A stretch of DNA of 64,000 nucleotides, taken from Limnospira fusiformis SAG 85.79. GTDB taxonomy: Bacteria > Cyanobacteriota > Cyanobacteriia > Cyanobacteriales > Microcoleaceae. The position numbers and the translations under genes were made by a program. The notes beneath the pieces are model-generated. The model ran no database searches. It was given only the letters and a program-made list of their open reading frames with translations, and was not told the origin of the DNA. Positions 44,589 to 54,492 of the stretch are shown here, piece by piece (position 1 is the first letter of the stretch; each line of letters opens with the position of its first letter). The stretch lies in contig NZ_CP051185.1 in the NCBI RefSeq assembly GCF_012516315.1, forward strand, positions 951,459-1,015,458, in the 5' to 3' direction.

Positions 44589-45636
44589 AACTCTGAGAAG
44601 TTAATCCGATAATTTTATCTGCTAGGTCGGCAAATACCTGATAAAATTCTTGCTGTTTTTTCTGATTGTTTTGGTAAACTTTGCCAGCTTGTTTTAATTG
44701 CTCACGAGTTAAAGCATAAATCGGAGTTTGATGCTGTTGAGACAGAGCAATCAGACTATTAAAGTTGGAAATCTTAGTTAAAGTAAAAGTTTCGCTAATA
44801 CCTTGCTCAAGATAACTGGGAGTAGGTAACATTAAACCAGATTGTCTGAACACAGGAACCAATTTATCCTTAACATCTGCCTCGATTCTATCAATCCATT
44901 TTTGAAAAGCTACAGTTTCCCTACCGTGAATAATGCGATAATTCTGAATAATAGTTCCCAGAAACCGAAGTTTAAAATCAGGAAATGGATATATTGCCTC
45001 TTTTAAAATCGGTAAGGAACTGGCTTTTTTCGCCCATAATGACCATTTTGGCAAAATTTTACTCAAGGATTCAATCGCCATCACGGAGAAGAAATCAGCG
45101 GTAGTAGGAATGATAAAAAAGTCGCTGGTCATCAACAAATTTTGATTAATTGAATTTAAGCTAGGACTCATGTCAATTAAAATATAATCCGCATTAAACC
45201 GCGCGGCAGTTTTGTTAAACAAGTCAGTAATAGACCCGGGTAAATTTTGGAGTGTTTGAATCGAACTACTTAACTCTTGAGCAATACCTAGGGTAACTTC
45301 ATACTCAGCAAATCCTACATTACCCGGAAGTAAAAATAAGCCTTCTTGACCTGATAAAGCAACACAATTTACGGCTTCAATGGGTTTGGGTTGACCTTCA
45401 AAAGCTGGCGCGAGTCCGGTTTTAATGTTGGAATGTGTATTGTAGATAGCTTCGATTCTCCCTTGGTCATCTTCGGTATCTTCACCTAAAGCCATACCAG
45501 TTAAATTACATTGTGGGTCAGCATCTACAATAATCACTTTTTTGCCTTTTGCTGCTAACATCCAACCTAAGTTAAATGTAGTGGTGGTTTTACTGACTCC
45601 GCCTTTGTGATTAAATAGGGCGATTTTCTGAACCAT
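44572..45636 (-). CDS. ParA-like P-loop ATPase
   Basis: Deviant Walker A motif NHKGGVSKTTTTFNLGWMLA near residue 10, then VDADPQCNLTG, IDMSPSLNSINQNLL and the C-terminal helix-rich half. This is the ParA/MinD/Soj-type ATPase family. There is no ParB partner nearby and no plasmid replication gene, so a classical partition role is not supported. The last codons overlap the HEPN gene. ATPase plus HEPN nuclease in an overlapping pair points to a regulatory or toxin-antitoxin-like function; the ATPase could be the sensor or inhibitor. Confidence 0.85.
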   Translation of the reverse strand: MVQKIALFNHKGGVSKTTTTFNLGWMLAAKGKKVIIVDADPQCNLTGMALGEDTEDDQGRIEAIYNTHSNIKTGLAPAFEGQPKPIEAVNCVALSGQEGLFLLPGNVGFAEYEVTLGIAQELSSSIQTLQNLPGSITDLFNKTAARFNADYILIDMSPSLNSINQNLLMTSDFFIIPTTADFFSVMAIESLSKILPKWSLWAKKASSLPILKEAIYPFPDFKLRFLGTIIQNYRIIHGRETVAFQKWIDRIEADVKDKLVPVFRQSGLMLPTPSYLEQGISETFTLTKISNFNSLIALSQQHQTPIYALTREQLKQAGKVYQNNQKKQQEFYQVFADLADKIIGLTSQSYAISA

Positions 45637-46084
45637 GATATTTACCCTGTTTTGAACTCCGCAATCAATTATGGCTAATTATAGCAAATAATCATTGCCC
45701 CAACTGTCAATAATAATCTCTATGGAGGTTTGAGACTCACTTCAGATGCTGTCTGATGATGTTGCTGTATCAATTCTGAGGTGATGGTGATGAGGTGAGA
45801 GTGGTTGGGGTCTCTGTGGATATGGGGAGACTCATGGCTAAATTTTATGGGTCATGTTAGGATGGAGCTAAAGGCTGGGCGGTGACGGTTATGGTTCTAG
45901 GGACGGCCGCGAAATCTATGGGGCTCTCAAAGGCTGAAACGCTTACCCAGAGGCAGATTAAGCCCCAACCGGAAAATTTTTTTAAAAAAATCGGCAAAAG
46001 GGTTGACATAAGTTGAAAGATTCGCTAAGTTAATAAAGGTGAGAGCGACACAAGCTCGAAACCAAAAGGCGAAACAAAACACAA
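45637..46084. other. Intergenic region upstream of tRNA-Glu
   Basis: The 448-bp gap includes upstream sequence of the ParA-like operon and, at its end, the tRNA promoter. No repeat array or supported gene is seen. Confidence 0.6.
46003..46031 (+). promoter_or_regulatory. Sigma-70-type promoter of tRNA-Glu
   Basis: TTGACA at 46003-46008 and TAAGTT at 46026-46031 are spaced by 17 bases and point to the tRNA, which starts about 54 bases downstream of the -10 element. Confidence 0.7.
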
Positions 46085-46157
46085 GCCCCCATCGTCTAGA
46101 GGCCTAGGACACCTCCCTTTCACGGAGGCGACAGGGATTCGAATTCCCTTGGGGGTA
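46085..46157 (+). tRNA. tRNA-Glu (UUC)
   Basis: A 73-base cloverleaf: acceptor GCCCCCA pairs with TGGGGGT, anticodon loop CTTTCAC gives UUC, T-loop TTCGAAT is standard, and the discriminator base is A. CCA is not encoded. In cyanobacteria glutamyl-tRNA also feeds tetrapyrrole synthesis. Confidence 0.97.
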
Positions 46158-46232
46158 CTCAAAAGTTAAGATTAGGGTAGAGATTGCGAGAGTGGTCTCT
46201 ACCCTTGTCTCTTTGGTGATAGTTGGCTAACC

Positions 46233-48524
46233 TCAAGGGAGGATCTGGCGCATATAATTGCCCCATAATTGGGCTGCATTAGCGCTACTGCCAAAAGTAG
46301 GGGAATTGTCGTCATTACCGAGCCAAATGCCTGTGGTGAGTCTCTGACTGGGTATGTAGCCAATAAACCAGAGGTCAACATTGGAGTTAGTGGTGCCAGT
46401 TTTTCCGGCTTCCCCTAAACCCAAACTAGCATCCTGACCTGTACCCCAACGAATTACCCCTTGTAGCATGGAGGTCATGGTTTCTGTGACGAGGGGAGAA
46501 AGGACCTGGGGGACTCTGGGATTTTCCCGATCATAGGCATAAATGACCCGACAGCTATTAATATCGAGGGGGTCGGTGCAATCACTACTATCTAAAATAC
46601 GTCTAATGGCGTGGGGACGGTGAGCCAAACCTCGATTGCCGATGACATTAAAAGCGCCTGTCATCTCTAATAGGGTAACTTCACTTTGACCCAAAACCAA
46701 ACCGGGAACGGGATTTAAATCGGAGCGAATGCCTAGCCGTCGTGCAATCTCGACGACGGAATTTAAGCCGACTTCCTGGGCGACTCGTAGGGCGGTGACA
46801 TTTTCGGATAAAGCCATGCCGCGATACATATCGACAGACCCACTACTACGATCGCATCCTCGAAAAGTTTGCCCTTGCCAAGTCAGAGGTTCACAGGAAT
46901 AGGTTCTACCAGGGGGGATACCCTTATCTAAGGCGGCGGCATAAGGAAACAGCTTAAAGGTAGATCCGGGCTGTCGTAGGGCTTGAGTGGCTCGGTTAAA
47001 TTGACTATCCCCATAACTGAGTCCTCCGACCATAGCCATGACAGCACCATTGCCGGAGTCGAGAGTTACTATTCCCCCCTGAGAAAAGCCAGCGCCCGCC
47101 CCTACAGTAGCTAGATGTTGTTGCAGAGACCTCTCAGCGACGGCCTGCATTTGAGGATCTAAAGAGGTTTCGACAATAAAGTTACCCTCTCGCGCCAATT
47201 GACTGCCGAGCAGTTGCTCTATTTCGGTAAATACATAATCATAAAAGTAGGGGGCTATGGTACTTTCGAGAACTTCCCGCGCCCTGGGGTTAATTTCAAT
47301 ACGCGATCGCCGCGCCCGATCTGCCTCTTCTGAGCTAATCATTCCCAGGGCTTGCATTCTCGCCAAAACGCGATCGCGATACTGAACAGCTAACTCATAA
47401 TTTTGAATAGGATTAAAACTATTAGGGGCGGGCAGAATCCCGGCGAGGGTGGCGGCTTCCGACAGGGTTAAATTAGTGGCTGATTTGCCAAAATAGAACT
47501 GAGCGGCATTTTCAAAACCATAGAGGTCTAAGCCTAAATAGACTCGGTTCAAATAGGTAAGTAACAGGGTATCTTTTCCGTAAAAAGTCTCTAATTTTAG
47601 GGCAACGATCGCCTCTCTAGCCTTGCGGCCGGGGGAATCTTCTGTGCCGACATACTCCCTAAATAAAGTCCGGGCTAACTGCTGGGAGATGGTGCTACCA
47701 CCTTCTCGAATTTGACCCCCTTGTAAATTGGTGACAAAAGCCCTTAAAATCCCGATGGGGTCAATACCAAAATGCCAATAAAAACGGCTATCTTCGGAGG
47801 CTATAACGGCATTGGGTAGGTAAGAGGCAAAATCGGATAAAGCCTCCAATTCCAGTTGTAAATTATTGTTAGTGATACCCCGCAGCGGCTGACGATCGCG
47901 GGAATAAACGACGACGGGGCCATTGATAGAGCGAGGGAGAGGTCGCACTGTAAAATATTGCCACTGCCACAAGACGACCAAGGCAACTAAAGCACTAATA
48001 CCACAGAAGGCATAAAGACCAGAGCGCAGTAACCGCACATACCAGCTAGGGGGATCTACATACTGAACCCTAACACCATTAGCAAGTTCTGGGGGACCCA
48101 AAGTAATGACATCCCCATGACGCAGGGGAAAAACCTCAAGTCGCCGCCGTCCCTTATAGATGCCATTGGTAGAATTTTCGTCTTTGATATAAAATTGTCG
48201 AGAGGGATGTTCTCCCAAAATGGTTTTATGTGGTGGTTGTCGTAGTAAACACAGATGCACTTGACTAACGACCGGATTGCGAACCACGATATCACTAGAT
48301 CGCGAAGAACGACCAATGATATAGCGATCGCCCAATAGCGGATAAACATCAGCCTTATCCGCATCGGCATTTTGCACCCAAAGTTCAGGAACCCTACTAT
48401 TAGGCTTTAGCAACAGCCGAGAGAAGTTAACCCGGGCGTGAATAGTCTGCACAACCTGGGTGATGGCATTTATAACTGTATTTGACTTCGGGTCCGGCTT
48501 TTTAGATGACATATTTAACGACAT
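46233..48524 (-). CDS. Class A penicillin-binding protein with N-terminal FHA domain
   Basis: Residues 60-150 form an FHA domain (YIIGRSSRSSDIVVRNPVVS, ENSTNGIYKGRR), a phosphothreonine reader. A membrane span lies at about 168-190. The glycosyltransferase domain has ASEDSRFYWHFG (Glu244) and GGSTISQQLARTLF. The transpeptidase domain has active Ser521 in STFK, SEN at 573-575 and KTGTT near 700. The combination FHA-PBP is seen in cyanobacteria and suggests control by a Ser/Thr kinase, such as those at 55-64 kb; this is an inference. All catalytic motifs are present. Confidence 0.93.
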   Translation of the reverse strand: MSLNMSSKKPDPKSNTVINAITQVVQTIHARVNFSRLLLKPNSRVPELWVQNADADKADVYPLLGDRYIIGRSSRSSDIVVRNPVVSQVHLCLLRQPPHKTILGEHPSRQFYIKDENSTNGIYKGRRRLEVFPLRHGDVITLGPPELANGVRVQYVDPPSWYVRLLRSGLYAFCGISALVALVVLWQWQYFTVRPLPRSINGPVVVYSRDRQPLRGITNNNLQLELEALSDFASYLPNAVIASEDSRFYWHFGIDPIGILRAFVTNLQGGQIREGGSTISQQLARTLFREYVGTEDSPGRKAREAIVALKLETFYGKDTLLLTYLNRVYLGLDLYGFENAAQFYFGKSATNLTLSEAATLAGILPAPNSFNPIQNYELAVQYRDRVLARMQALGMISSEEADRARRSRIEINPRAREVLESTIAPYFYDYVFTEIEQLLGSQLAREGNFIVETSLDPQMQAVAERSLQQHLATVGAGAGFSQGGIVTLDSGNGAVMAMVGGLSYGDSQFNRATQALRQPGSTFKLFPYAAALDKGIPPGRTYSCEPLTWQGQTFRGCDRSSGSVDMYRGMALSENVTALRVAQEVGLNSVVEIARRLGIRSDLNPVPGLVLGQSEVTLLEMTGAFNVIGNRGLAHRPHAIRRILDSSDCTDPLDINSCRVIYAYDRENPRVPQVLSPLVTETMTSMLQGVIRWGTGQDASLGLGEAGKTGTTNSNVDLWFIGYIPSQRLTTGIWLGNDDNSPTFGSSANAAQLWGNYMRQILP

Positions 48525-48629
48525 TCCGCATATAGCCGTTATGTGAGACTCACTGGCCGTAGCTGACTCGGAAAATTATAACACCTACTTTTCCTAGTCC
48601 GTCGAGTAGTGATTCACGGTTGGGGCAAA

Positions 48630-49766
48630 TCAAGGGATAATTCTATAGAGAGTATCACGCTGGAGGGGTTTTCGTTGGACGGAGGCGATCGCCTCTTTCA
48701 GGTCTTCTACTGTCCTACAGGTTCCCCCCTTAGCCCCTGCCATAGTGGTGATATGTTCTTCCATTAGGGTGCCGCCGATATCATTACAGCCCCATTTCAG
48801 GGCTTCTGTGGCACCGGATAAACCCAATTTTACCCAACTAGGTTGATGGTTAATAATCCAGTTACCCAGGAAAATCCGGGCTACAGCCATTAATCTGAGG
48901 CTATCAGCTAAAATTGGTTGGTCTCTTCCTACTCGGCGGCGTAAGGGGGGAGGTGCTTGTTCCCCGACAAAAGGCAAAGCAATAAATTCGGTAATTCGGG
49001 CGGGATAATTCCGGTCTATAGCTTTTTGTTGTAGCGATCGCAATTTGTGCAAGTGGTCGATCTGCTGTTGGGGGGTTTCAATGTGACCACATAATATGGT
49101 GCTAGTGGTGGGAACTCCTAGACTGTGGGCGGTTTCTACAATTTCCAACCAGGTGGCTGTATTAATTTTTTCTGGACAGATGACCTGGCGAATGCGATCG
49201 TCTAATACTTCGGCGGCTGTTCCTGGCATAGAACCGACTCCGGCATCCCGCAGTGAACCTATGACTACATCATAACTGAGGCGATCGCCACGGGCAATAA
49301 ATTGCACTTCCTGGGGGGAAAAAGCATGAAGGTGTAAATTGGGAAACTCGTTTTTGATGGTTTTCACCAACTGGAGATAGTAGGGTAAAAACTGACCGTT
49401 AATCTGAGCCTGGGGATTTAATCCCCCCTGCATACAAATTTCAGTCGCCCCCCTTTCGACAGCATCTTGGGCTTTTTCGAGAATTTGCTCAAAACCCAAC
49501 CAAAAGGCTCCGGCTTCCCCTTCATCACGCCGGAAAGCGCAAAAATTGCAATGCTGTTCACAAATGTTGGTAAAATTCAGGTTGCGATTAATTACATAGG
49601 TTACAGTATCCCCACAATCACGCGATCGCCACTTATCTGCTACCTCTCGCAGACGTTCGGTAACTTTCGGGTGATTTGCTTCCAGTAGGGTTAATCCTTG
49701 CTCTGGGGATAAATCAGCCCCTTCTGAGGCGTAATCTAAGATGGCATCAACGGTTTGAGTTAACAT
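48630..49766 (-). CDS. cofH: FO synthase subunit 2 (CofH), radical SAM
   Basis: The radical-SAM motif CEQHCNFC (CxxxCxxC) near residue 70 and the long [15 protein letters not shown], with ICMQGGLNP and [15 protein letters not shown], are typical of CofH. It joins tyrosine-derived radical chemistry to 5-amino-6-ribitylaminouracil on the route to 8-hydroxy-5-deazaflavin (FO). The frame extends to an ATG at 49817, but ATG at 49766 ([10 protein letters not shown]) is favoured. FO is the antenna chromophore of 8-HDF-type photolyases, and one lies 3 kb away. The partner cofG is not in the window. Confidence 0.92.
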   Translation of the reverse strand: MLTQTVDAILDYASEGADLSPEQGLTLLEANHPKVTERLREVADKWRSRDCGDTVTYVINRNLNFTNICEQHCNFCAFRRDEGEAGAFWLGFEQILEKAQDAVERGATEICMQGGLNPQAQINGQFLPYYLQLVKTIKNEFPNLHLHAFSPQEVQFIARGDRLSYDVVIGSLRDAGVGSMPGTAAEVLDDRIRQVICPEKINTATWLEIVETAHSLGVPTTSTILCGHIETPQQQIDHLHKLRSLQQKAIDRNYPARITEFIALPFVGEQAPPPLRRRVGRDQPILADSLRLMAVARIFLGNWIINHQPSWVKLGLSGATEALKWGCNDIGGTLMEEHITTMAGAKGGTCRTVEDLKEAIASVQRKPLQRDTLYRIIP

Positions 49767-49834
49767 ACAATCTATTCGATAGTGTCCCAAGTTACATCGG
49801 TCAGCATATTTACTCAAGTTCTTTAGTTAATTGG

Positions 49835-51205
49835 ATGACAGCAATGATATTACAATCTGCTTTATCTATTCGAGTTCCCAGACCACAACTGCTCTGGTTT
49901 TCCCCCAAATTGGGGAATGTACCGATGGTGATGCTTATGGGTGCAACTATGTTCCTGTTCACGATCGCACCTATTCTAGCTCAGGAAGAACCCGCACCGG
50001 AATCGTCCCCCACTTCCGAAATCGATCGCCCCTCTGTTGATCATAATCAATTACACAATCAGGGAATTGAACAATTCCATAAAGGGGAACATCGCGAAGC
50101 CCTAGAAAGCCTGGAACAGGCATTGCAAATTCGCCGCCAACAAGGCGATCGCCTGGCTGTAGCAGAAACACTCAATGCTATTGGTGAAGTTTACAGCAAT
50201 TTTAACGAAAGCGATCGCGCTTTACCAGCTATTCAAGAAGCCCTAGAAATTTATCGCCAACAAAACCCCGAAGCCGCCTCGGAAACGGCTCTCGTCCAAA
50301 GGGGTAAAGCCCGCAGTCTCAATCTCCTCGGTTTTGTTCGCCGCCAACAGGGTGAATTTTCCGAAGCCCTCCAACACCACCAAGAAGCGCTCAGATTAGC
50401 TCAAAGTGCAGGCGATCGCAGTGAAATGGGGGAATCCTTACATAATATCGCGGCTGTCTATGCTAGTCAAGCTCAACCTACCCAAGCCCTCGACTATTAT
50501 GAACAAGCCAGGGCTATCCGTCAAGAGGTGGGAGATTTACGGGATCTTTCTCGCACCCTGAACAATTTAGGCGCACTTTATTTTAGCATAGGAGAGGTAG
50601 AAAAAGCCCTAGAAATTTATCAACAAGCCCTAGCTTTTCGCCGCCAAATAGGAGACCAAGCGGGGGTAGGGCGGTTATTAAGTAATATGGCTTATATCTA
50701 CCGCGAAAATGGAGATGATTTCCAAGCCTTAGTACATTTTCAGCAAGCGGCTCAACTCTTGGAACGCATCAGAGATAACGCTGGGGCGGCTCGTATCTTG
50801 AATTTAATGGGGATGATCTATGAAAATTTAGACCAGGTTCCCCAAGCGATCGAAACCTATCAGCAGGCTGCTAATTTGGCTAAGGAAGCTAATGATGTGG
50901 GTCTAGCGGGGACGGCACTTAGCCAGATAGGTCGCCTTTATAACAGTCAGGAAATGTGGGAAAAAGCCCTGGAAATTTACCAGCAAGCCCTAGAATTTTA
51001 CCAAGAGTCAGACCAGCAGCCAGAGATTAGTCAAATCCTCAATAATATAGGTTCCATTCATGAGAACTTGGGGAACTATTCCCAGGCGCTAGAAACTTTA
51101 AAAAGTGCGTTATCTATCATCCAAGAAGCTGGAGACCCAGAAGCTGCACAGGCGACTCTCAACACGATTCAATCCCTCGAAGAAAGGTTAACGGAAAATG
51201 AATAA
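49835..51205 (+). CDS. Exported TPR protein, 456 aa
   Basis: Chosen start is ATG at 49835 (MTAMILQSALS); the frame is open further back, but across the cofH region. A hydrophobic segment (VMLMGATMFLFTIAPILA) with likely cleavage or anchoring near AQE suggests export. The rest is at least nine TPR-like units, recognisable by ALEIYQQALAFRRQIGD, ALEIYQQALEFYQES and similar. TPR arrays bind partner proteins. It is divergent from cofH. Function beyond scaffold is unknown. Confidence 0.75.
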   Translation: MTAMILQSALSIRVPRPQLLWFSPKLGNVPMVMLMGATMFLFTIAPILAQEEPAPESSPTSEIDRPSVDHNQLHNQGIEQFHKGEHREALESLEQALQIRRQQGDRLAVAETLNAIGEVYSNFNESDRALPAIQEALEIYRQQNPEAASETALVQRGKARSLNLLGFVRRQQGEFSEALQHHQEALRLAQSAGDRSEMGESLHNIAAVYASQAQPTQALDYYEQARAIRQEVGDLRDLSRTLNNLGALYFSIGEVEKALEIYQQALAFRRQIGDQAGVGRLLSNMAYIYRENGDDFQALVHFQQAAQLLERIRDNAGAARILNLMGMIYENLDQVPQAIETYQQAANLAKEANDVGLAGTALSQIGRLYNSQEMWEKALEIYQQALEFYQESDQQPEISQILNNIGSIHENLGNYSQALETLKSALSIIQEAGDPEAAQATLNTIQSLEERLTENE

Positions 51206-51876
51206 TTAATAATTAATAATTAATAATTAATAATTAATAATTGTAGGGGCGGGTTCCGCAGTTAGTCATAGGAATGAGGGAAGCGCTTAATAAACCCGCC
51301 CCACCGGGGAATTAATAATGAATAATTAATAATGAATAATTGTAGGGGCGCGCCTCCGCAGTTAGTCATAGGAATGAGGGAAGGGCTTAATAAACCCGCC
51401 CTCACCCCACCGGGGAATTAATAAACCCGCCCCACCGGGGAATTAATAAACCCGCCCCCGCCCCCACCGGGGAATTAATTGTTAATTATTAATTGTTAAT
51501 TATTAATTGTTAATTGTAGGGGCGGGTTCCGCAGTTAGTCATAGGAATGAGGGAAGGGCTTAATAAACCCGCCCTCACCCCACCGGGGAATTAATAAACC
51601 CACCCCACCGGGGAATTAATAAACCCGCCCTCACCCCCACCGGGGAATTAATTGTTAATTATTAATTGTTAATTGTTAATTGTTAATTGTTAATTGTTAA
51701 TTGTAGGGGCGGGTTCCGCAGTTAGTCATAGGAATGAGGGAAGGGCTTAATAAACCCGCCCCCGCCCCCACCGGGGAATTAATAAACCCACCCCACCGGG
51801 GAATTAATAAACCCGCCCCCGCCCCCACCGGGGAATTAATTATTAATTGTTAATTGTTAATTGTTAATTGTTAATT
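51206..51876. repeat. Four-unit composite repeat abutting folK
   Basis: Four units, each of the form GTAGGGGCGGGTTCCGCAG...AGTCATAGGAATGAGGG, then AATAAACCCGCCCC and CACCGGGGAATTAAT, separated by runs of TTAATTATTAATTG or TAATAATTAATA. The final AT run touches the folK start codon. No coding frame is supported in it. Confidence 0.9.
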
Positions 51877-52368
51877 ATGGATAGTAATGTCGCAATAGGT
51901 TTGGGTAGTAATTTGGGGTTGTCTGGTCAAACAGTAGAAACCGCCCTAGAATTACTGGAAGGCTATGAGGGAATTAGGGTGAAAAAACGATCGCATTGGT
52001 ATCGGACAATTCCTGTGGGACCCCCTCAGCCGGATTATATCAATGGGTGTGCTATTCTGGAGGTGACTGTCTCCCCTCAGTCCCTCTTGGAAACTCTGCT
52101 AGAAATTGAGAAGACATTGGGGCGGGTGCGTGGGGAAAGATGGGGACCGAGAACCCTAGATCTTGATTTATTGCTGTTCGATGATTTAATCTTGAATACA
52201 CCTACCCTAGAAATACCACACCCGAGAATGCGCGATCGCGCTTTTGTGTTAGTCCCCCTAGCGGAAATAGCCCCGGAGTGGATAGATCCTATCAGTAAAA
52301 AGGCGATCGCCCAATTGCTGGAAACTATCGATCAGTCAGGAGTCCAAAAACTAACTTTAACTAACTAA
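51877..52368 (+). CDS. folK: 2-amino-4-hydroxy-6-hydroxymethyldihydropteridine diphosphokinase (HPPK)
   Basis: Transfers pyrophosphate from ATP in folate synthesis. Signatures: VAIGLGSNLG near the start, SHWYRTIPVGPPQPDYING, LGRVRGERWGPRTLDLDLLLFD and HPRMRDRAFVLVPLAEIAP. ATG at 51877 is preferred to the upstream TTG at 51868. No Shine-Dalgarno sequence is seen because the AT-rich repeat directly precedes the ATG, so expression may depend on this unusual leader. The stop codon overlaps the ATG of the next gene (TAATG). Confidence 0.95.
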   Translation: MDSNVAIGLGSNLGLSGQTVETALELLEGYEGIRVKKRSHWYRTIPVGPPQPDYINGCAILEVTVSPQSLLETLLEIEKTLGRVRGERWGPRTLDLDLLLFDDLILNTPTLEIPHPRMRDRAFVLVPLAEIAPEWIDPISKKAIAQLLETIDQSGVQKLTLTN

Positions 52369-52913
52369 TGAAACTAGGTTCAGAACCCCCCGAAATTCTC
52401 GCACAACAACTCTTTTATCGAGGTCGGAAATTTAACTTTGATGTCCACCGCCTTCGCCTTCCTAATGGGGCGATCGGTCAGTGGGAATGTGTTAGACACC
52501 CCGGAGGTGCTTTGGTAATTCCCGTTACCCCAGAAGGTAAATTGGTATTGGTCAGACAATATCGATTTGCAGTGGAAGGGCGGACTTTGGAATTTCCAGC
52601 CGGGACGGTAGAAGTTAACGAAGACCCCGCCGAAACCGTCGGGCGCGAAATTGAAGAAGAAACAGGCTACCGCGCTCATAAGTGGCGTAAACTAGGGCAA
52701 TTTGTCCTCGCGCCGGGTTATTCTGATGAAATTATTTACGCCTTTCTCGCGGAAGATCTCGAAAAACTAGAAACTCCCCCCGCACAAGATGAAGATGAGG
52801 ATATAGACACGGTTTTGATGACTCCCCAAGAGTTGGAAAAGGCGATTTGGGAGGGGGAACCTGTGGATGCTAAATCTATCGCTAGTTTTATGTTGGCTAA
52901 ACCCTTTCTATAA
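52368..52913 (+). CDS. NUDIX hydrolase (ADP-ribose pyrophosphatase-like)
   Basis: The Nudix box GTVEVNEDPAETVGREIEEETGYR fits GX5EX7REUXEEXGU. The N-terminal sequence (RGRKFNFDVHRLRLPNGAIGQW) and C-terminal half fit ADP-ribose pyrophosphatases. Translation is coupled to folK by TAATG overlap. The substrate is likely ADP-ribose or a similar nucleoside diphosphate derivative; specificity is not proven. Confidence 0.9.
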   Translation: MKLGSEPPEILAQQLFYRGRKFNFDVHRLRLPNGAIGQWECVRHPGGALVIPVTPEGKLVLVRQYRFAVEGRTLEFPAGTVEVNEDPAETVGREIEEETGYRAHKWRKLGQFVLAPGYSDEIIYAFLAEDLEKLETPPAQDEDEDIDTVLMTPQELEKAIWEGEPVDAKSIASFMLAKPFL

Positions 52914-52925
52914 CTCTGTGTGTTT

Positions 52926-54350
52926 ATGTCGGATTTAATCTTATTTTGGCATCGTCGAGATCTGCGGATTTCCGATAACTGGGGACTGGCGGCGGCGCGT
53001 CGGGTGACTTCTCAGGTGGTGGGGGTCTTCTGTCTTGACCCGGCAATTTTGAGCGGTGATGATATCGCCCCCGTCCGTGTGGCTTATATGATCGGCTGTC
53101 TCCAATGTTTACAACGCGACTACCAACGGGGGGGGAGTCAATTACTGATTATTCAGGATAACCCGGCTCAAGGTCTGCGAAAATTGGCGGTGGCTTTGGG
53201 GGCGATCGCTGTTTATTGGAATCAAGACGTTGAACCCCTCGCCAGACAACGCGATCGCTCTGTAGAAGAGTCTCTCACAGAGGTGGGGATTAAAGTTGAG
53301 ACTTTCTGGGATCAGGTTTTGCATTCCCCAGAAGCCATTTTTACGGGGTCTAAGGAACCCTATAAGGTTTATACTCCCTATTGGCGCAAATGGATTCAGC
53401 AGCCCAAACCAGAACCCTGTGATACCCTAAAATCTAGGGGGCTGACAGAGGCTCAGGAAAAGGCGGCGAGGGAGGGGGGAGCGATCGCTTTACCCACCGC
53501 TAAGGATTTGGGATTTATCTGGTCGGAACCTTTTATCCTAGAACCCGGAGAAACGGCGGCGAGCGATCGCTTGCAACTCTTCTGCGATCGAGCCATTTAT
53601 GAGTATGACCAAGGGCGGAATTTCCCCGCTATTGATGGCACTTCTCTGTTGAGTCCGGCTTTGAGATTTGGGGCGATCGGTATCCGTACCTTATGGCAAA
53701 AAACCCAAGAAATTATGGCTTTAACTCGCAGTGACGAAGCCCGCGACCATATTCAAACTTGGCAGCAGGAAATCGCTTGGCGGGAGTTTTATCAACAGGC
53801 TTTATATCACTTCCCCGCCTTAGCCACGGGAGCATTTCGTCAGCCTTTTGACCGTTTTCCTTGGTCAGATAATCAAGAACATTTCCAGGCGTGGTGTCAA
53901 GGACGCACCGGATATCCTATTGTTGATGCGGCTATGCGTCAACTCAATGAAACCGGATGGATGCACAACCGTTGTCGCATGATTGTCGCCAGTTTTTTGA
54001 CCAAGGATTTAATCATCAATTGGCAATGGGGAGAAAAGTATTTTATGCAAAGACTTATTGATGGGGATTTAGCCTCAAATAATGGTGGGTGGCAGTGGAG
54101 TTCCTCCAGTGGGATGGACCCTAAGCCTTTGCGGATTTTTAACCCCGCTTCCCAAGCTCAAAAATATGACCCGGAAGCTGAATATATCCGCCAGTGGTTG
54201 CCAGAATTGCGGAATTTGGACACCGCCCACCTCGTGACTGGCAAAATTTCCAGGAGCGATCGACAAGCCTGTGGCTACCCACAGCCCATTGTAGACCACA
54301 ATCAACAACAAAAATTGTTTAAGTCGATTTATTCCCAATTAAAGGCTTGA
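52926..54350 (+). CDS. phrA: Deoxyribodipyrimidine photolyase (8-HDF type)
   Basis: Repairs cyclobutane pyrimidine dimers with light. The N-terminal antenna domain ([21 protein letters not shown]) and the FAD-binding half ([55 protein letters not shown]) are standard class I photolyase signatures. An 8-HDF antenna, as in the Synechococcus enzyme, is expected because cofH is nearby. ATG at 52926 (MSDLILFW) is chosen over the GTG at 52920. It is 12 bases after the nudix gene, so the three genes folK-nudix-phrA probably form an operon. Confidence 0.94.
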   Translation: MSDLILFWHRRDLRISDNWGLAAARRVTSQVVGVFCLDPAILSGDDIAPVRVAYMIGCLQCLQRDYQRGGSQLLIIQDNPAQGLRKLAVALGAIAVYWNQDVEPLARQRDRSVEESLTEVGIKVETFWDQVLHSPEAIFTGSKEPYKVYTPYWRKWIQQPKPEPCDTLKSRGLTEAQEKAAREGGAIALPTAKDLGFIWSEPFILEPGETAASDRLQLFCDRAIYEYDQGRNFPAIDGTSLLSPALRFGAIGIRTLWQKTQEIMALTRSDEARDHIQTWQQEIAWREFYQQALYHFPALATGAFRQPFDRFPWSDNQEHFQAWCQGRTGYPIVDAAMRQLNETGWMHNRCRMIVASFLTKDLIINWQWGEKYFMQRLIDGDLASNNGGWQWSSSSGMDPKPLRIFNPASQAQKYDPEAEYIRQWLPELRNLDTAHLVTGKISRSDRQACGYPQPIVDHNQQQKLFKSIYSQLKA

Positions 54351-54408
54351 CAAATTCCCCCAACTATGGCAGGATATTAAATTGTGCCAAACAAATACAC
54401 CCACTCAT

Positions 54409-54492
54409 GCGGAACTGGCGGAATTGGTAGACGCGCTAGATTCAGGTTCTAGTGTTCGCAAGGACTTCCGGGTTCAAGTCCCGGGTTCCGCA
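54409..54492 (+). tRNA. tRNA-Leu (CAG)
   Basis: An 84-base class II tRNA: acceptor GCGGAAC pairs with GTTCCGC, anticodon loop TTCAGGT gives CAG, there is a long variable arm (TGTTCGCAAGGACT), T-loop TTCAAGT and discriminator A. It stands just upstream of a 162-bp tandem array that repeats its 3' end. Confidence 0.96.

Noticed and set aside
44572-45636. Chromosomal or plasmid partition ParA
   Set aside because: No ParB, no parS-like repeats and no replication gene are adjacent; the pairing with a HEPN protein suggests another role.
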